Origin: Pezizomycotina sp. ARF18
Lineage: Eukaryota; Ascomycota
Reading direction: 5' to 3'
DNA: 64,000 bases
NCBI GenBank assembly: GCA_002224055.1
Contig: AZLU01000041.1
Location: forward strand, 154,883-218,882
Below the pieces are notes generated by a model. It was not told the origin of the DNA, ran no database searches, and worked only from the letters and a program-made list of their open reading frames with translations. Position numbers and translations under genes: made by a program. Below, piece after piece: positions 1-11,300 of this stretch (positions are counted from its first letter, which is position 1; every line of letters starts with the position of its first letter).

Positions 1-129
1 ATGGCTTCGCTTACGATGATAGCGATCCACGACTACCGCTGATTAGAAAGCAACCACGCTAGCAACGCTATCGTTCCGATTAAAACAATAATCGAATATC
101 AGCCCGTGACAACACCGCTAGTGGCCCAT

Positions 130-1064
130 AATAGCTGCATGAAGTCATAGACACGGTCGCTAACGTAACGGTTTACCATCTTCGTCCTGCGCGAGAGCAG
201 CAGCGTGCCGAAGAGGACCGATAGTTTCTGTCGATAGCGCGACGCTAAAGGCCTTAGAACTCGTACTGTAGAAGCTGGGCGATGGTATGACGTTAGGTGG
301 GGTTGCGTAGAGCGATCCCGGCGGCGCAGTCCATTTTTCTGACAAAGGATGTGCAGATCTCTAAGATGACGGAGAGGAGGATGTTGAACACGACGATGTT
401 TACGACCGCGAATACAAAAGACGTATGGCGAGTATATTCGGCGCTACGGTCGAGATGACGGATGCAGAGAATTATAGACCTTGCGCGGCGTTTCGAGGAT
501 TGTATCCATGATTCGCGACTGTCTCCGGTTAACGCAGTTCATGAACAAGGTGTAACAAGAAACTCCACAGCAAAGTGCTTCAAATACAAAAAAAGAGCAA
601 TACCTACCTCCGGTAATGTAACTGTAGAGGTAAACCCGTCGTAGAAACGATCGTAAATCTTCTCAAAACGGCTCTCGATCTCGGTAGGTGTCGGAGGAAG
701 GCTCTTACGCCGCACGGGCGAAGTAGGTATGAGGAAGTCTTGGATAGGTAGCGCTTGGTGCTCCTTGTGCGTGAACCACCAAGCTTCAGTGAAGCTCTTC
801 GGCGGCGCGGCTTCTCCTCAAACTCGTACGGGCTTTCCATTCGACGCCGCCGTTGGGATCTCCTCTCAAATGTATGACGTAGAAGTTACGGAAATTTGTG
901 CGGGCGCTAATTGTTACGGCCAGTACGAAATAATCTTGAGAAGAACTTCTCGAAAGATTGAAGGACGCGCAAAAGAAATACAAGAAGGGTATCAGGATAA
1001 TGCTCAAAGGCTCTCGATGGAGCTATCGGGGTCTCAGTCGCGCGATGTTGCTGGAAGTGTCTAG
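130..1064 (-). CDS. Hypothetical membrane protein, frame-broken
   Basis: I do not recognise the family. The minus strand carries coding-like text in three frames. The best exon, about 608-835, reads SFTEAWWFTHKEHQALP followed by a Pro/Ser stretch (SLPPTPTEIESRFEKIYDRF) and ends at a good donor, GAG|GTAGGT, with the GT at 606-607. Downstream, about 345-437, is one strong hydrophobic segment (FVFAVVNIVVFNILLSVILEI) followed by FVRKMDCAAG. Another hydrophobic stretch lies at 940-1007 (MSIILIPFLYFFCASF). The frame changes near 800. A possible C-terminus stops at 160. The start is unknown and the protein could begin upstream of 1064. The TM segment and the intron donor are seen; membrane location is inferred. 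Confidence 0.35.
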
Positions 1065-2447
1065 TATTAACAATTTTTGGTGGGACTTGATATTATTGGA
1101 AGATCAAGGGAAGTTTTTGGCTGGAACTTGGAAGTAAAAAGGTCGTTAAAGGGAAAAAAAAAAAAACAATTTAATTTCCCCCTTTAATTTTTTGTTACAG
1201 TCTTTGGCAATTTTACCAACCTTGAGCCTCGTTTCAGATCGCAGATGGAACCCGAGAGGTTCGTTAGTCATCTCACCGCGGTCGGCTTACCTAATAGGCC
1301 TACTTTTCCGTCCATAGAGTGATGCGATCCTCCAGGAGTCGCTTTGTTACAAAATACCCGTAAAAGAACCTGGTAGTGTTCTTTCTTATGACCATGTTGG
1401 GATTGTTGTGAAATTAAATATATTTTGATCCCTGTTAGATGTCATTATAATAATGAAGTTTCTATACCTAGCTAGTATAGCTCTTTAAACTTTGCGGACC
1501 GTTGGGAAGGGATGTATGCATGTTGGCGATGAAGCCGGAATGCAAGCGTATAGAATCATTCACTAACAACTCGTACGTTCTAACTATAATCTATACTATA
1601 TAGTGGTAAAACATATTTTGACGTTTCTTTTTCTTCGTTTGAATTTTTACATATCGTTGTTTGATGCTCTTTGATCTCTGGCTCCAATTTTGATATATAG
1701 ATATATAGTTAACCTGGATCTCTTGTTGGGGTCCGTATAAGGATCCCAAAGCTTGGTATTTGACAACTCAAAGCTCTAACAAACCGCTCACTATATAGTA
1801 ATCCCAATCAGACCTAGGTTAACAAGGTTTTTCGGTCCGTCCTCTCCCTCTCTCTTTACGCGCCTAGTGGTAATGAGTAGCTGGAGTAGAAATCGTCCCG
1901 TAATCATTACCAGCAGGGGCTGGGCTCGCATTACACTCAGCTGCATTGGACAGCAGCCTGCTAACAGTTTTCCCCCAAGCCGCCCGCGATAGCTGCCTAC
2001 TGCCTAGTGTCTCTGCCGCTTTCCTCTCAGCGGGTCTTAGCCTCTTATTTCTTATATTGGGTTCATCGTTCTTCATGATTTTCAATGTTAGTAATACCCA
2101 ACTTGGAGGTATCCAAAGCTAAACCATGAAGCGGGTTACATACACATATTTGGCTCACTTCAGCTAGCTGAGGTACACAACACCTTATTCAAGCGATAAA
2201 CAAAACTTAAAAATATGACTCTCAGGCAGAGCCACGTCTTAAAACCGTGCACGTGCACACGTGTATGTGATGTATATCACGTTATATAAAGCAAGTAATT
2301 GCCCTCGTTGACGCTATTACATTTAATTGCAAAAAAGTATATCTCCATTCTAATCGAGTCATCGTACAGCATACAATACTTGTTCTCCTTCGTTTACCGA
2401 GGTATTCAATCGTTAAGCAACTGAGTTATTACAACCGAGCATGTAAA
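1065..2447. other. Intergenic, no gene seen
   Basis: No open frame here looks coding. The stretch holds an A-run near 1155, AT-rich steps such as the GATATATAG repeats near 1690-1710, and a 73-codon minus-strand frame at 1864-2085 without recognisable features. Its right end is presumably the promoter of the F-box gene, but I see no convincing TATA or factor site. Confidence 0.5.
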
Positions 2448-3925
2448 ATGAACCTCGATAGCTTACCAGATGAAATCATTAAAGAGGTAGGTGTCTTCGA
2501 ATTCTCTTCTAGTATAGCCTTCGAGAGGCTTTTTGGATACGTCTATACAGGGGATAGTAATTATGTTAACTTGCGAGCTTCTGAATCTAGATAACGAAGC
2601 CTTTGACCCAAGAGACTTCGTCGAAAACTACGCCTTGAAACAGCTATGCCTGGTAAACCGAAAGTTCAACGGGTTCGCGGCTATTCGTCTGGCCGGAGAC
2701 CGTTTTAAAAACCTCAAGACGCTATCGCTTGAGAATAACACGATTAATGATATCGCGCACCTACTTATTCTCGTCAATCGCCTTCGCTAAACGTCGAGAG
2801 AACATTCGAGGCCTGTACATCGATTGCAAAGTCTTGTTGCCGAAGGGTATTGACGGAACTTCTTCTGCGCCTGGAGTAGGTAGTGCCCTTTCCAAGGTCA
2901 TGGGCGCGCGCTCACCTACGTCTTCCAACGCAAATGCACAGGCTCTTGCTCGCATTAGGGCCAGACTTCCAGTTCGACAAGTTGCATATCACCAGCGATG
3001 CTATTTTTAGAAACCCGATTTCCAAAACTTAGTGGACAGCTACGGCGGCGTCGAATCTACGAATGTCAACGAAGCTTTCATGCTTACGATGCGCAAAATC
3101 GTTCAGCACGACAGCTTCAGCCGACTTCGCTGCTTTAGGGCATGGATGACCCGCGATGATCTACAGACGTTCCTCTCCGCCGGGGTGTAACCCGGACCCT
3201 AACTCAGGCGACCCGTTATTCAAGTATTCCGATTTCGACGAAGATGCGATCGAATTCTTTAGTAACGTTGAGAAGCTGCACCTAAGGATGCCATTTCGCA
3301 ATGACTCGCACGTTTCGGGTCAAAGAATTGGCCAGGTTGTGTCGCAGCTTTGCAAAACCTGCGCGGGCTCACGTTCGACACCCAAATCTTCGGAGGCCTA
3401 TATGATCCCGATTCTCCGGTAAAACCCGTTGAAGGTGTCCAAAAGCTTTGCCTGACGGGACAAAACCAGTATGTCACGATGGCATGCTACTCCCCGTCTC
3501 GCATAACCGCGTCCGTGAGCCATTTCCCGAACCTTCGAAGGCTGAAAATAATTCACCTCACGCTTCGCGAGCACAGGCTTGAAGCGAGGATGTACTGGTA
3601 CTGACTGTTTCTGCACTTCAAAGAAAATCTAAAGCACCTGGTAGAACCCCTGGTAGAATTTCGAGGATCTCGCGTACGGTGAAATGAAGGAGAATACCGC
3701 AACACGTTCGAGCTGGATGGTAACACCTACTACTACCCCATTAATACCAAGCGCCAGAAGGACATTGGTGAGTTGAAAGCGTTGTTGGTTTCCGTACAGG
3801 AGAGAAGGGATGAAAATAAGATGGTGGCTTACCCGTGGTTAACGGAGGTTCTCAATAAAGACGGATACTGAAGCCTGATGAAGCCAAAAGAGGAAGAAGA
3901 GGAAGAGGATGAGGATGAGGATTAA
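2448..3925 (+). CDS. F-box protein with LRR-like C-terminal region
   Basis: Probable substrate receptor of an SCF ubiquitin ligase. The start ATG (2448) opens the text MNLDSLPDEIIKE, the typical LPxEI start of an F-box. A 64-bp intron follows (2487-2550, GTAGGT...TACAG), and the motif resumes in phase as CELLNLDNEAF...LKQLCLVNRKFNGFA, matching the second half of an F-box. Downstream are Leu-rich repeat-like strings: FKNLKTLSLENNTI, FQFDKLHITSDAIF, AWMTRDDLQTFLSAG, VEKLHLRMPF, FPNLRRLKIIHLTLREH. The frame changes about six times (near 2790, 3010, 3170, 3350, 3600, 3690). A stop occurs at 3869-3871 (NKDGY*). A one- or two-base shift would instead continue into an acidic tail (EEEEEEDEDED) ending at 3925. 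F-box identity is fairly sure; the target is unknown. Confidence 0.7.
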
Positions 3926-5337
3926 TATGGGGGAAACGACGAGGAATGAGGAGGCGAAGGAGGCGGAGGAGGCGGAGGAGGAGGATGATGATGAATAAAA
4001 CGGAGACTCGGACTGAGAGCACACTGGCTCATGGGAATTCATGGTAGTAACTTCTGAAATATGAGGGTTGGGAAGGGCGGAAATGAACAACTGAAAAGAC
4101 GAATATTATAAGCGTAGCGTAGGTTTCATGTCATATAAATATCTTTCGCAACCAGAATAATATTTCCTTTCTTGATAAATGAAAACTGTAAAGCTGTACG
4201 AGCGGCGAGGCAACTAATAGCTAGCTAAAGTAGTTCATCAAACTAGTTACTTGTATTCCCTGGCCAGGACCCAATGGCCGATCGATAAACACCGCCAACT
4301 TATCATTTCCCTCCTCCATCTAGATATTGACTGGAAGAGATATTTCCCTCGAGAGAATACGGCATAACCGCGTAGTCAGCGGTCATGGCAACGCTCCCAG
4401 GGGTATTTTCCATGCGCAGCGGGCGGGCGATTGAGAGCACGGCAGAGCAGAATAGCGCTAGCCTTCTGCAATGAGCGTCCTGATCTGAGCCTTCATAAAC
4501 TATAACAGTTCGGCTTATAAGGAAGATATAAGGTTTAAAACATCCGTTGATAGGTTTTTTTTTCTGTGAAGTAAATGGCTCTTCTTTGGCGGTAAAAGAT
4601 TTTTTTTGGTAATAGGCTGAACTAGCCTCGACTGAGATCATACCCGGGGACGTATTCCAATATCAGTAAGCCGAAATTCGGAAGCGTGATGATCAAGGTC
4701 AAGTGAAATGAAGCGATAGCATGGCTACACGGACGGGATTTTGCCCCATGTTTATAACTGCCGACAGTTGTGTCGGCAGTTTAGACGGCACTGGCCTCTG
4801 CGTTAATGGGTGCTAAGGAGTCCCCAGCACTCGACAGCGTTAGGGCAAATCCTCTTGCCGTTTCGCCCATATTTCCAGGCGCCAGGAAACTTTTGGCACT
4901 CCCTCTTCACCCTTCGGAAATACTTCATCGCAATTTTCTTGCTGATCAAATACAGCGATGCAAGAACGTTTAAGGGGCTATTGGCTGGCGAGAAAGCGTG
5001 GGGGGCGTTGACCGGCAGCCGCGTCTGCAGGCCAGTGTGAGATGCAAATCTGGCACCACCTTCGACATAGTGGAAACTTGATTTTTGTTTCCTGTTTCCC
5101 CAGTTTAAAGAGTCCTTAAGATCGAAACATCTTTAAAAACGTCAAGAGATGGCCGAACTGCATCATGCATCTGTCGACAACATTACCAGGAACCGTTATA
5201 AGCACTGAGAATTGCAAAATGTCATTACCTCAAGCCAAACACCTACCAGGTGTAGCCTCGTCTACCTTCTAGGCCCATACTTTCCAACGAAACTCTGACC
5301 GAGTATATACCATCATCGACGTTTGCTTCGTGTTTAA
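3926..5337. other. Intergenic between F-box and receptor A genes
   Basis: No supported gene. A 112-codon minus-strand frame (4303-4641) and a 76-codon plus-strand frame (4810-5040) exist but show no domain, signal peptide or splice pattern. A perfect hairpin at 4756-4781 is listed separately. The right end (after the stop at 5335-5337) leads into the receptor A frame. Confidence 0.45.
4756..4781. repeat. Perfect 11-bp inverted repeat, 4-base loop
   Basis: AACTGCCGACA at 4756-4766 is followed by GTTG and then its exact reverse complement TGTCGGCAGTT at 4771-4781. The arms are GC-rich within AT-rich intergenic DNA. It could be the remnant of a small inverted-repeat element, a palindromic binding site or an RNA hairpin. 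I saw no second copy in the window. Confidence 0.6.
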
Positions 5338-6856
5338 CTCCTCGAGATTTGTTACGGAGGATATGCGGAGAACCTACAGCTGGCCTTTGGCAACCGGAGC
5401 TCAGACGCCGTCGCTGATGATGGTAAACGACAGACTGCGACATGGAAACAGATACACAATAACATTAGCATTTTAATAATCTCGATGGCGGTATCGTCAA
5501 TCATGGTAATTCTTCGTCTGCTCGCGAAATGGAAGGGTCTCGGAGGTCCTAGCCGACCCGGAGGGGTGCGATTGAACTTTGGCGACTGGCTAATATTTGG
5601 AGCGTTGGTACGATCTCAGATGTCAAACACAAAACCTACCACTTCCAGTGTCGTTATCACAAAGAACAGTGTCCAATGAGTTTAGCTCTCCAAAGACGCT
5701 TTAGTGCTTATCAACTCGCTTTTAGGTGACCAATTTTGCGGCTGGGATATGTTACGTTGTTCCAAGTGGTGAGTTTAACTCACGACCATTATTATCACGA
5801 TTTTTCCATCGGCAAGTCCGTGAACATGGATGTTCATCTTCCGATTTTTTACCAGGAATGCGTAATATCTATCAGCACATGTGGGATGTGCGCTACAGCG
5901 ATCTTATTGGTTCGTTCAAGGTAGCTTGTCATTAAACCCTTGTTTATATATCTCACCCTTGCCTAGGATCTTGCTCGATTCAATCTAACGCCGATTCACT
6001 GAAAATTATCTTGGATATCCTCGCAATCGGCAGTGGGGATTAATATCGTCCGCAATCACGCAAGTCGGACACCTACTGATGCAGCTCTCAGTCCTGGAAA
6101 TGTACGGCAGCTTTTCCATGAGCTTGAATTTCTGGCGCGTGAAAATGAGCGTTGCAGCTCTGTGCATTATTGGTTCTATCGTTTTATTGCATTTCCATGG
6201 ATATCTTGGCCTTCTTCATCCGTTCTTCAAACACGGCCATCCGAGTCCGAACGGATTTGCGAAATGCTTATCGCGTGATCTCCCGGTCAAGGAGGCCATA
6301 AGTGATTTTATATTGTAACCGATTTCATAATGCTGTATGTCGAAGTTCTGGAAATAACACTCTTGTTACGGATAATGCAATTGGACCATTGCTGAGATTT
6401 TTCTGCCTTATAGGTTTCTTCCAACTGCTATTGTCTGCGAGCTCAATGCTTCGTTATTCACTAGGCTAAGCGTGCTAGGAATGTCACAATAGGAGCCCTG
6501 TAAGTCACACCTCCTTCGCAATGCATCAGACAAAGTGACTAAACACACAAGATCGTGGGTATTCTCCATCCTCCGAATATACGCCATAACATCGCAAGAC
6601 TTCAGACTTTGCAGTGTACACGATGCTAGAAGTATACTTTGGCATGGCGTGCGCCTGTTTACCCGCCATCAGAGCGTTTTACCGGTCCAAGCGGAGCGCG
6701 ATGAGCAATAAGGGGCAATCGTCCTTGGTTTCGGTATATAAAGGAAAGAGTAAGCCGACGGATATAACACCACGGTCGGCGATGACGCCGAAACAATTGC
6801 TGCTTGCCCGGATGAGATTAAGAGCGGAGTCAATCATGATACCGGGCCAGTACTGA
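5338..6856 (+). CDS. Rhodopsin-domain integral membrane protein A (Pth11/SAT4-like)
   Basis: Fungal 7-TM protein of the rhodopsin-domain family; many members are putative receptors at the plasma membrane. The first helix reads ISILIISMAVSSIMVILRLL, followed by AKWKGLGG and the family's loop motif as FGDWLIFGAL (about 5460-5620). The next exon (about 5736-5924) gives HYYHDFSIGKSVNMD and YQECVISISTCGMCATAILL, the usual helix 3 pattern. Near 6079-6300 comes NFWRVKMSVAALCIIGSIVL. The last exon (about 6600-6856) has the family signature TMLEVYFGMACACLPAIRAF and a Ser/Lys-rich tail ending IPGQY*. Several introns and frame shifts intervene. The frame around helix 1 is open from 5338, but the first ATG in it is at 5485, inside the helix, so the true start is uncertain and probably lies upstream or across an intron. 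Confidence 0.6.
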
Positions 6857-7364
6857 TTGATAATTGCTCCGGAACGCCGTGATGTCGAAAGGGCTGATGG
6901 AGCTGACGGTTGATCCGCACAAATAATTTTAGGACCCTTCTCTATTGCATTCTGGAAATATTCCCGCAGCGGTAGTTCCGCCGTACATGTGCCGCAGATC
7001 CGGCTATGTTAGAATTAGTTGTAATAGTAATTTCGCAAATGAGCCTATATTAATTATAATCAGGGGTATGGATGTTCTTGTGAATACTATAGATGCATCT
7101 AAACGCTAAATAACAACAATCCCGCTATGCAATGCAATGTAAAACTCCTATACGTTCAATATATAGGAAGAAAAGGCGAAAAAAAAAAAAAAAAAAAAAA
7201 AAAAACAGGATAGAATCAAGTCAACGCTCGGTTCATTTACCACAGATGGAATTAAGCCATAAGGAAAATAACGAGTAATGTTGAATTACACCTCAGAGAA
7301 TGTCTTCTTTCCGTCAGATGCCTCTGTTGTCGACCGCCTCCTCACATGATTCTCCGCGGGTTTG
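6857..7364. other. Intergenic, convergent 3' ends
   Basis: This lies between the 3' end of receptor A and the 3' end of the minus-strand membrane protein. It holds a 27-base A-run (7179-7205). I see nothing coding. Confidence 0.5.
7179..7205 (+). repeat. Poly(A) tract, 27 bases
   Basis: Uninterrupted A from 7179 to 7205 in the convergent 3' spacer. No target-site duplication or retroelement sequence is visible beside it. Confidence 0.9.
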
Positions 7365-9282
7365 CTATCTTGAGAGGAGCTTGTGGATTTCTCCGAGCAT
7401 CCTCAGAGGTGAACTTCGTGGATGTTGACGGCTTCTTATCTGGAGGTATTCCTCATCTTCGAAAGACAGTCGATGCTTCTTTTCAGTCATCTCTAGCTGG
7501 AATATTGCTGGTGTTTCGAGGACTATACTTGGAATATGATTGATCGGGACCTGCGTCGAAGACTTCCGCCGACGGCGGGCGGCCCTGTTCACGTCGTTCT
7601 CCAGAAGCGGTCTTGAATAAAGTCCGCAATGGTAGGAACCCAGAGCGTGAAAGCGATGATTTGGCTTTGCGAAACGTCAGACTCGGATGTATGAAACATA
7701 AGAGATAGGTGATAAAGTATGGAACGAGACGTACCCAAAACCCCAATCGCCCTTATTAATGATCCTGAAGTAAAGATACAATAAGTAGAGACCCAACCCG
7801 AGTGTGGCCGAAAAGACTATCGATATGAAAAATACGTTGATCCCTCCCATTATTTTGCGGTGTCTTCGCCAAAAGTGCCTGGCTTTCCGGGGGACGATAC
7901 TGTACGACCAACCAGCCTGCCGGATAAGCAGTATGACCATCACAATGGAGCAGACGACATTACACGTTATGAAAACGGCGTCGGGCATGTACGCAACGTA
8001 CGCCAGAAAATTATCGATGTCGATTGACTGGGGTAAACTGTCAAGGTAACCATCGCAGAACTGCCAGCCATTCCAGAGGCTCGTTATCCGCTGAATGCGG
8101 CGCCTTACCGCAACCTCCAGGAATGCGCTACAGAGAATGTATGCGACTATCGAGATTGAGAAATTGAACCAGCTCCGAGGACCGCCGAGGTAAGTCACGG
8201 CGAGGAGGGTAAAGCTGACGAAACTACGCCGTTAAGTGAAAGTAGGAGGAGTAGCGACGTATCGAGGTCGCTGATATCATCGCGCATGCCACGGATGAAC
8301 GCTGCGATAACGAGAGCGGAGACGAACCAGCATTGCGTCTTCTGAAACATGATGAGGAAGCTCATCCACGCCTTGAGCAGGATATCGGGGCATCTGCCGA
8401 TAAGATTCCACGATACCGGCGATACCAACGTTGGATCCATTTGCCGATTATGTAGAGTGCGACGACTAGACCGATAGCGATTTGTAAAATATACGACGAG
8501 AATACCTATTCAATCAGACATTTTTTTAGAGCTGAAATCGTACACGAGACACGAAAGCGCGACAGGGAGGGAACGAACCCTATCCCCCGATATCTTGATC
8601 GATCGTCATCATCGCTCTCACACGGTTGCATAAGTCCTGCTGGCAAGCTTGAAAACCTTGCTCAGATATAGTCTGCGGATTGATATAAAGGGTCGCATCG
8701 ACACACGAGTTTCCGGATCTCTGGCAGTTTATCGTGTTGCAACCGCCTTCAGCGCCCGCGGAACAGCGAATGTCGTTTTTGCGGCGGCACGCGTCATGTT
8801 GGCCGTGATGTTATACTGTGCTAGATCGTAATAAGCCCTGCAGGCAGCTGCGCTCGTACAGACCAGTTCCATGGTAGCGTTCGGTAATACTATCGTGAAT
8901 GAAAAGAGTCAATTTTCCTCGATTGAAAAGATGTCGGATTACATGTAGTCGTGCCCACAAACCACGAGAATTGGTGTTTTCTTACCGACACACTGATTAA
9001 AATGCGCCCAGTTGTAATCACCTCCTAAAGGTATGTTCGAGCATTCTTGCGGGAGGTCGTAAATGTCCGATTCGACCTCGTTGAATTCCTTCCCCATGAT
9101 CCGAGCCAGCCGGCGTATAGAATGTGGAATAGTTTGATTTTCGATGGAATAACTGCCGTTCCATAGAGACCCGGTCGTCTGTAGTGATACCAAACGGGAT
9201 CCGCCTTTTCATCCCAGATGTAGCTCATCCCCGGGCCAGTGTCGTCTATACCGTCGTCCGACATCTTGTGTTCGAAAACCAC
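7365..9282 (-). CDS. Polytopic membrane protein with Cys-rich ectodomain
   Basis: Family not recognised. Minus strand, N- to C-terminus: an N-terminal part near 9025-9282 (DDTGPGMSYIWDEKADPVWY); an extracellular-looking stretch with N-glycosylation sites and cysteines (IENQTIPHSI, LPQECSNIPLGGDYNWAHF) ending near a GTAAG donor at about 8980; then ATMELVCTSAAACRAYYDLA, NTINCQRSGNSCVDATLYIN and EQGFQACQQDLCNRVRAMM (about 8600-8880), with many Cys. Next come hydrophobic helices: SALVIAAFIRGM (about 8290-8330), FNFSISIVAYILCSAFLEVAV, AVFITCNVVCSIVMVILLI, INVFFISIVFSATLGLGLYLLYLYF (7740-8170) and LVPYFITYLLCFIHPSL. A hydrophilic tail (HRLSFEDEEYLQIRSRQHP) ends at 7365. Frames change at least five times. 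This architecture suggests a surface sensor or transporter-like protein with a disulfide-rich outer domain; the function is unknown. Confidence 0.55.
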
Positions 9283-11300
9283 ATCTGAGATTTGGCGGCT
9301 CTGAAGGATTAACTACAATTAAAGCTCGTGAAACGTTTCTCGGAGACTGTTTTGATTATATGATTACCTTGGCTAATGATGAAAGTAGCCTACAGTTTTA
9401 GTAGGAATGTTAGTTTATAACCTGGAAGAACAAAGGTTGTAAGCTGGAAGTATATCAAATCGAGGGGCGTAAAATTTTATTTCTTTACTTGTCCCCTATA
9501 GGGATGGCCGTATAGTATAACCGACACATCTTACGGGGGTATTACTATTCCTCATCGTCCGTGAGGACCCACCAATCCAAGTGGGTGATTGCTCCGTTCT
9601 GTGGTATTCCGTATTTCAGGGGTTTCCTAAGCTGAAAGACAAGGACCAGGTTGGGAAGTCCCAGCCAGAAAAGGGAGGTTGGCCATCGATCAATTGCCTT
9701 GAGAGTCATAATCTGATATCTTTCAGAAAGGGTGAACTGCCTTGCGTCTGTTGTGAGATTGATCCGAATCTCACCACAACCCGTATTTTCCGTTTCTCTG
9801 GATAATTCTCGATAGTGATCTTTGATATCTGCATGAATGCCATGAGATATTACGCGAACTTAGAAATCGGTAAACTCTAGAAAGAAAAAAAAAAAAAAGG
9901 CCCCTTCTGTAAAACGAGCCATACTCCGGAACAGGACTATACCCTATTCGTGTGTTACCAGCTGGCTTGACTCGCCCGGGAAAACGGCTGGAAACGCGAG
10001 TGCCTATAGATGCCTGATACCTCGTTTCTTGAAGCCATTGTCTTACCTTTCCGAGCTCCCGGGTCCCATGGTATCTTATTATCAATGAACAACGCAATGG
10101 ATATTGACAATGAGGGGTCGCCTCGTTCAAACGAGGTATATTTTTAATGCTAAGGAGCCTCATGTCTAGCGAGCGTCGTCAGCAACTGCAGATGATAAAG
10201 GCTCTTGCAGAATTTGATTGCCCACACTGCCCGTCCATGTCTCAGTTACCCGAGCCCGATCGTTGGCATCCCCACAACCTACAAATTACAATTGTAATCT
10301 AGAACCGGAGGAATAGGAGCTGTGCGACGTGAGGTTCACGGAAAGGCGCAGAATCGTAAGAAAGGGGAGTGGCAAGTCTCCATTTGGTCCCCGTTTCACG
10401 ACGCGCGAACCCGCGAGGTATGTGCTTCCCACCCACGGGTTTAATAAACACAGAAAAGGGGAATGAATGCCTGATTCGCGATAGTTAGAGAACATATCGA
10501 GGATAGCGCGTGGCCGCCAAAGACTCCAATTGGTCAACGGGGGCCCGGGAGGGGAAACAGAACCGCTGGCTCAAATTTCTCCCCCAAAGCACCCGATAAG
10601 CATCCGTTTGCCTGAAACAGCGCTAGCGTGAGCACTTAATCTGCAGTCAGAGTGGATCAAGAAACACCAAAGACGCATGGGAAACAGAATCGGCCCTGTC
10701 TTTCGCAAATTATTGTCGATAATTGGCAAGGGAATTAAAGAAAAAACTCGTGGGCGGATTCGACGGATTCGACGCTTGACCGTTAGAATCGTCCTAAACC
10801 CACTAGCATTATAAAATCTTCGCCTGATTTGGCTGCGGGGGCCCAGACTCTATGTCTCACGATTGGTTGGTCTAGCAGTCTTCCTTGTTCTCCGTGACCA
10901 GCCTACAAGCTTCCTTGGGTGATGACAGGCCATCCTGCGGATCCAGCGCCACGAGAAATAGCGGCTCAAAGCGAAAGGGCTCCACTGTCGATTTAATGCT
11001 CCTTAGCAAGTCTTTCTTCCCTTTCTCTTTGTTTCTCCCCTTCATCCTTCAAAAAAATTTTCAAGCGTATTGGATCTTACAGTACATACATTTTTGTTTC
11101 TCGCTACAGCCGCTTACCGGCCTGCCTCTCGTTCTCCACCGCCACATGCTTCGTCATCGCGAAATGGATCTAGACGAGAGCCATATGGCGCGGCTCGGAT
11201 AGCCCTGCAGTTGCTCTTGAATCGTAGCAATATCACGGCCATTGACCTTGTAAAGGACCTTCTTCAGCAATGGGACAGGCCGACCAGCAAATTTGTTACC
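9283..11300. other. Intergenic between divergent genes
   Basis: About 2 kb between the 5' end of the minus-strand membrane protein and the start of receptor B. A 130-codon minus-strand frame (9771-10163) runs through an A-run and shows no coding character. A frame open upstream of the receptor B start (11070-11300) is probably 5' leader. No promoter element is clear, although CATTATAAAATC near 10808 could be a TATA-like site. Confidence 0.4.

Noticed and set aside
9771-10163. A 130-codon minus-strand frame
   Set aside because: It crosses an A-run giving poly-Phe and has no other feature.
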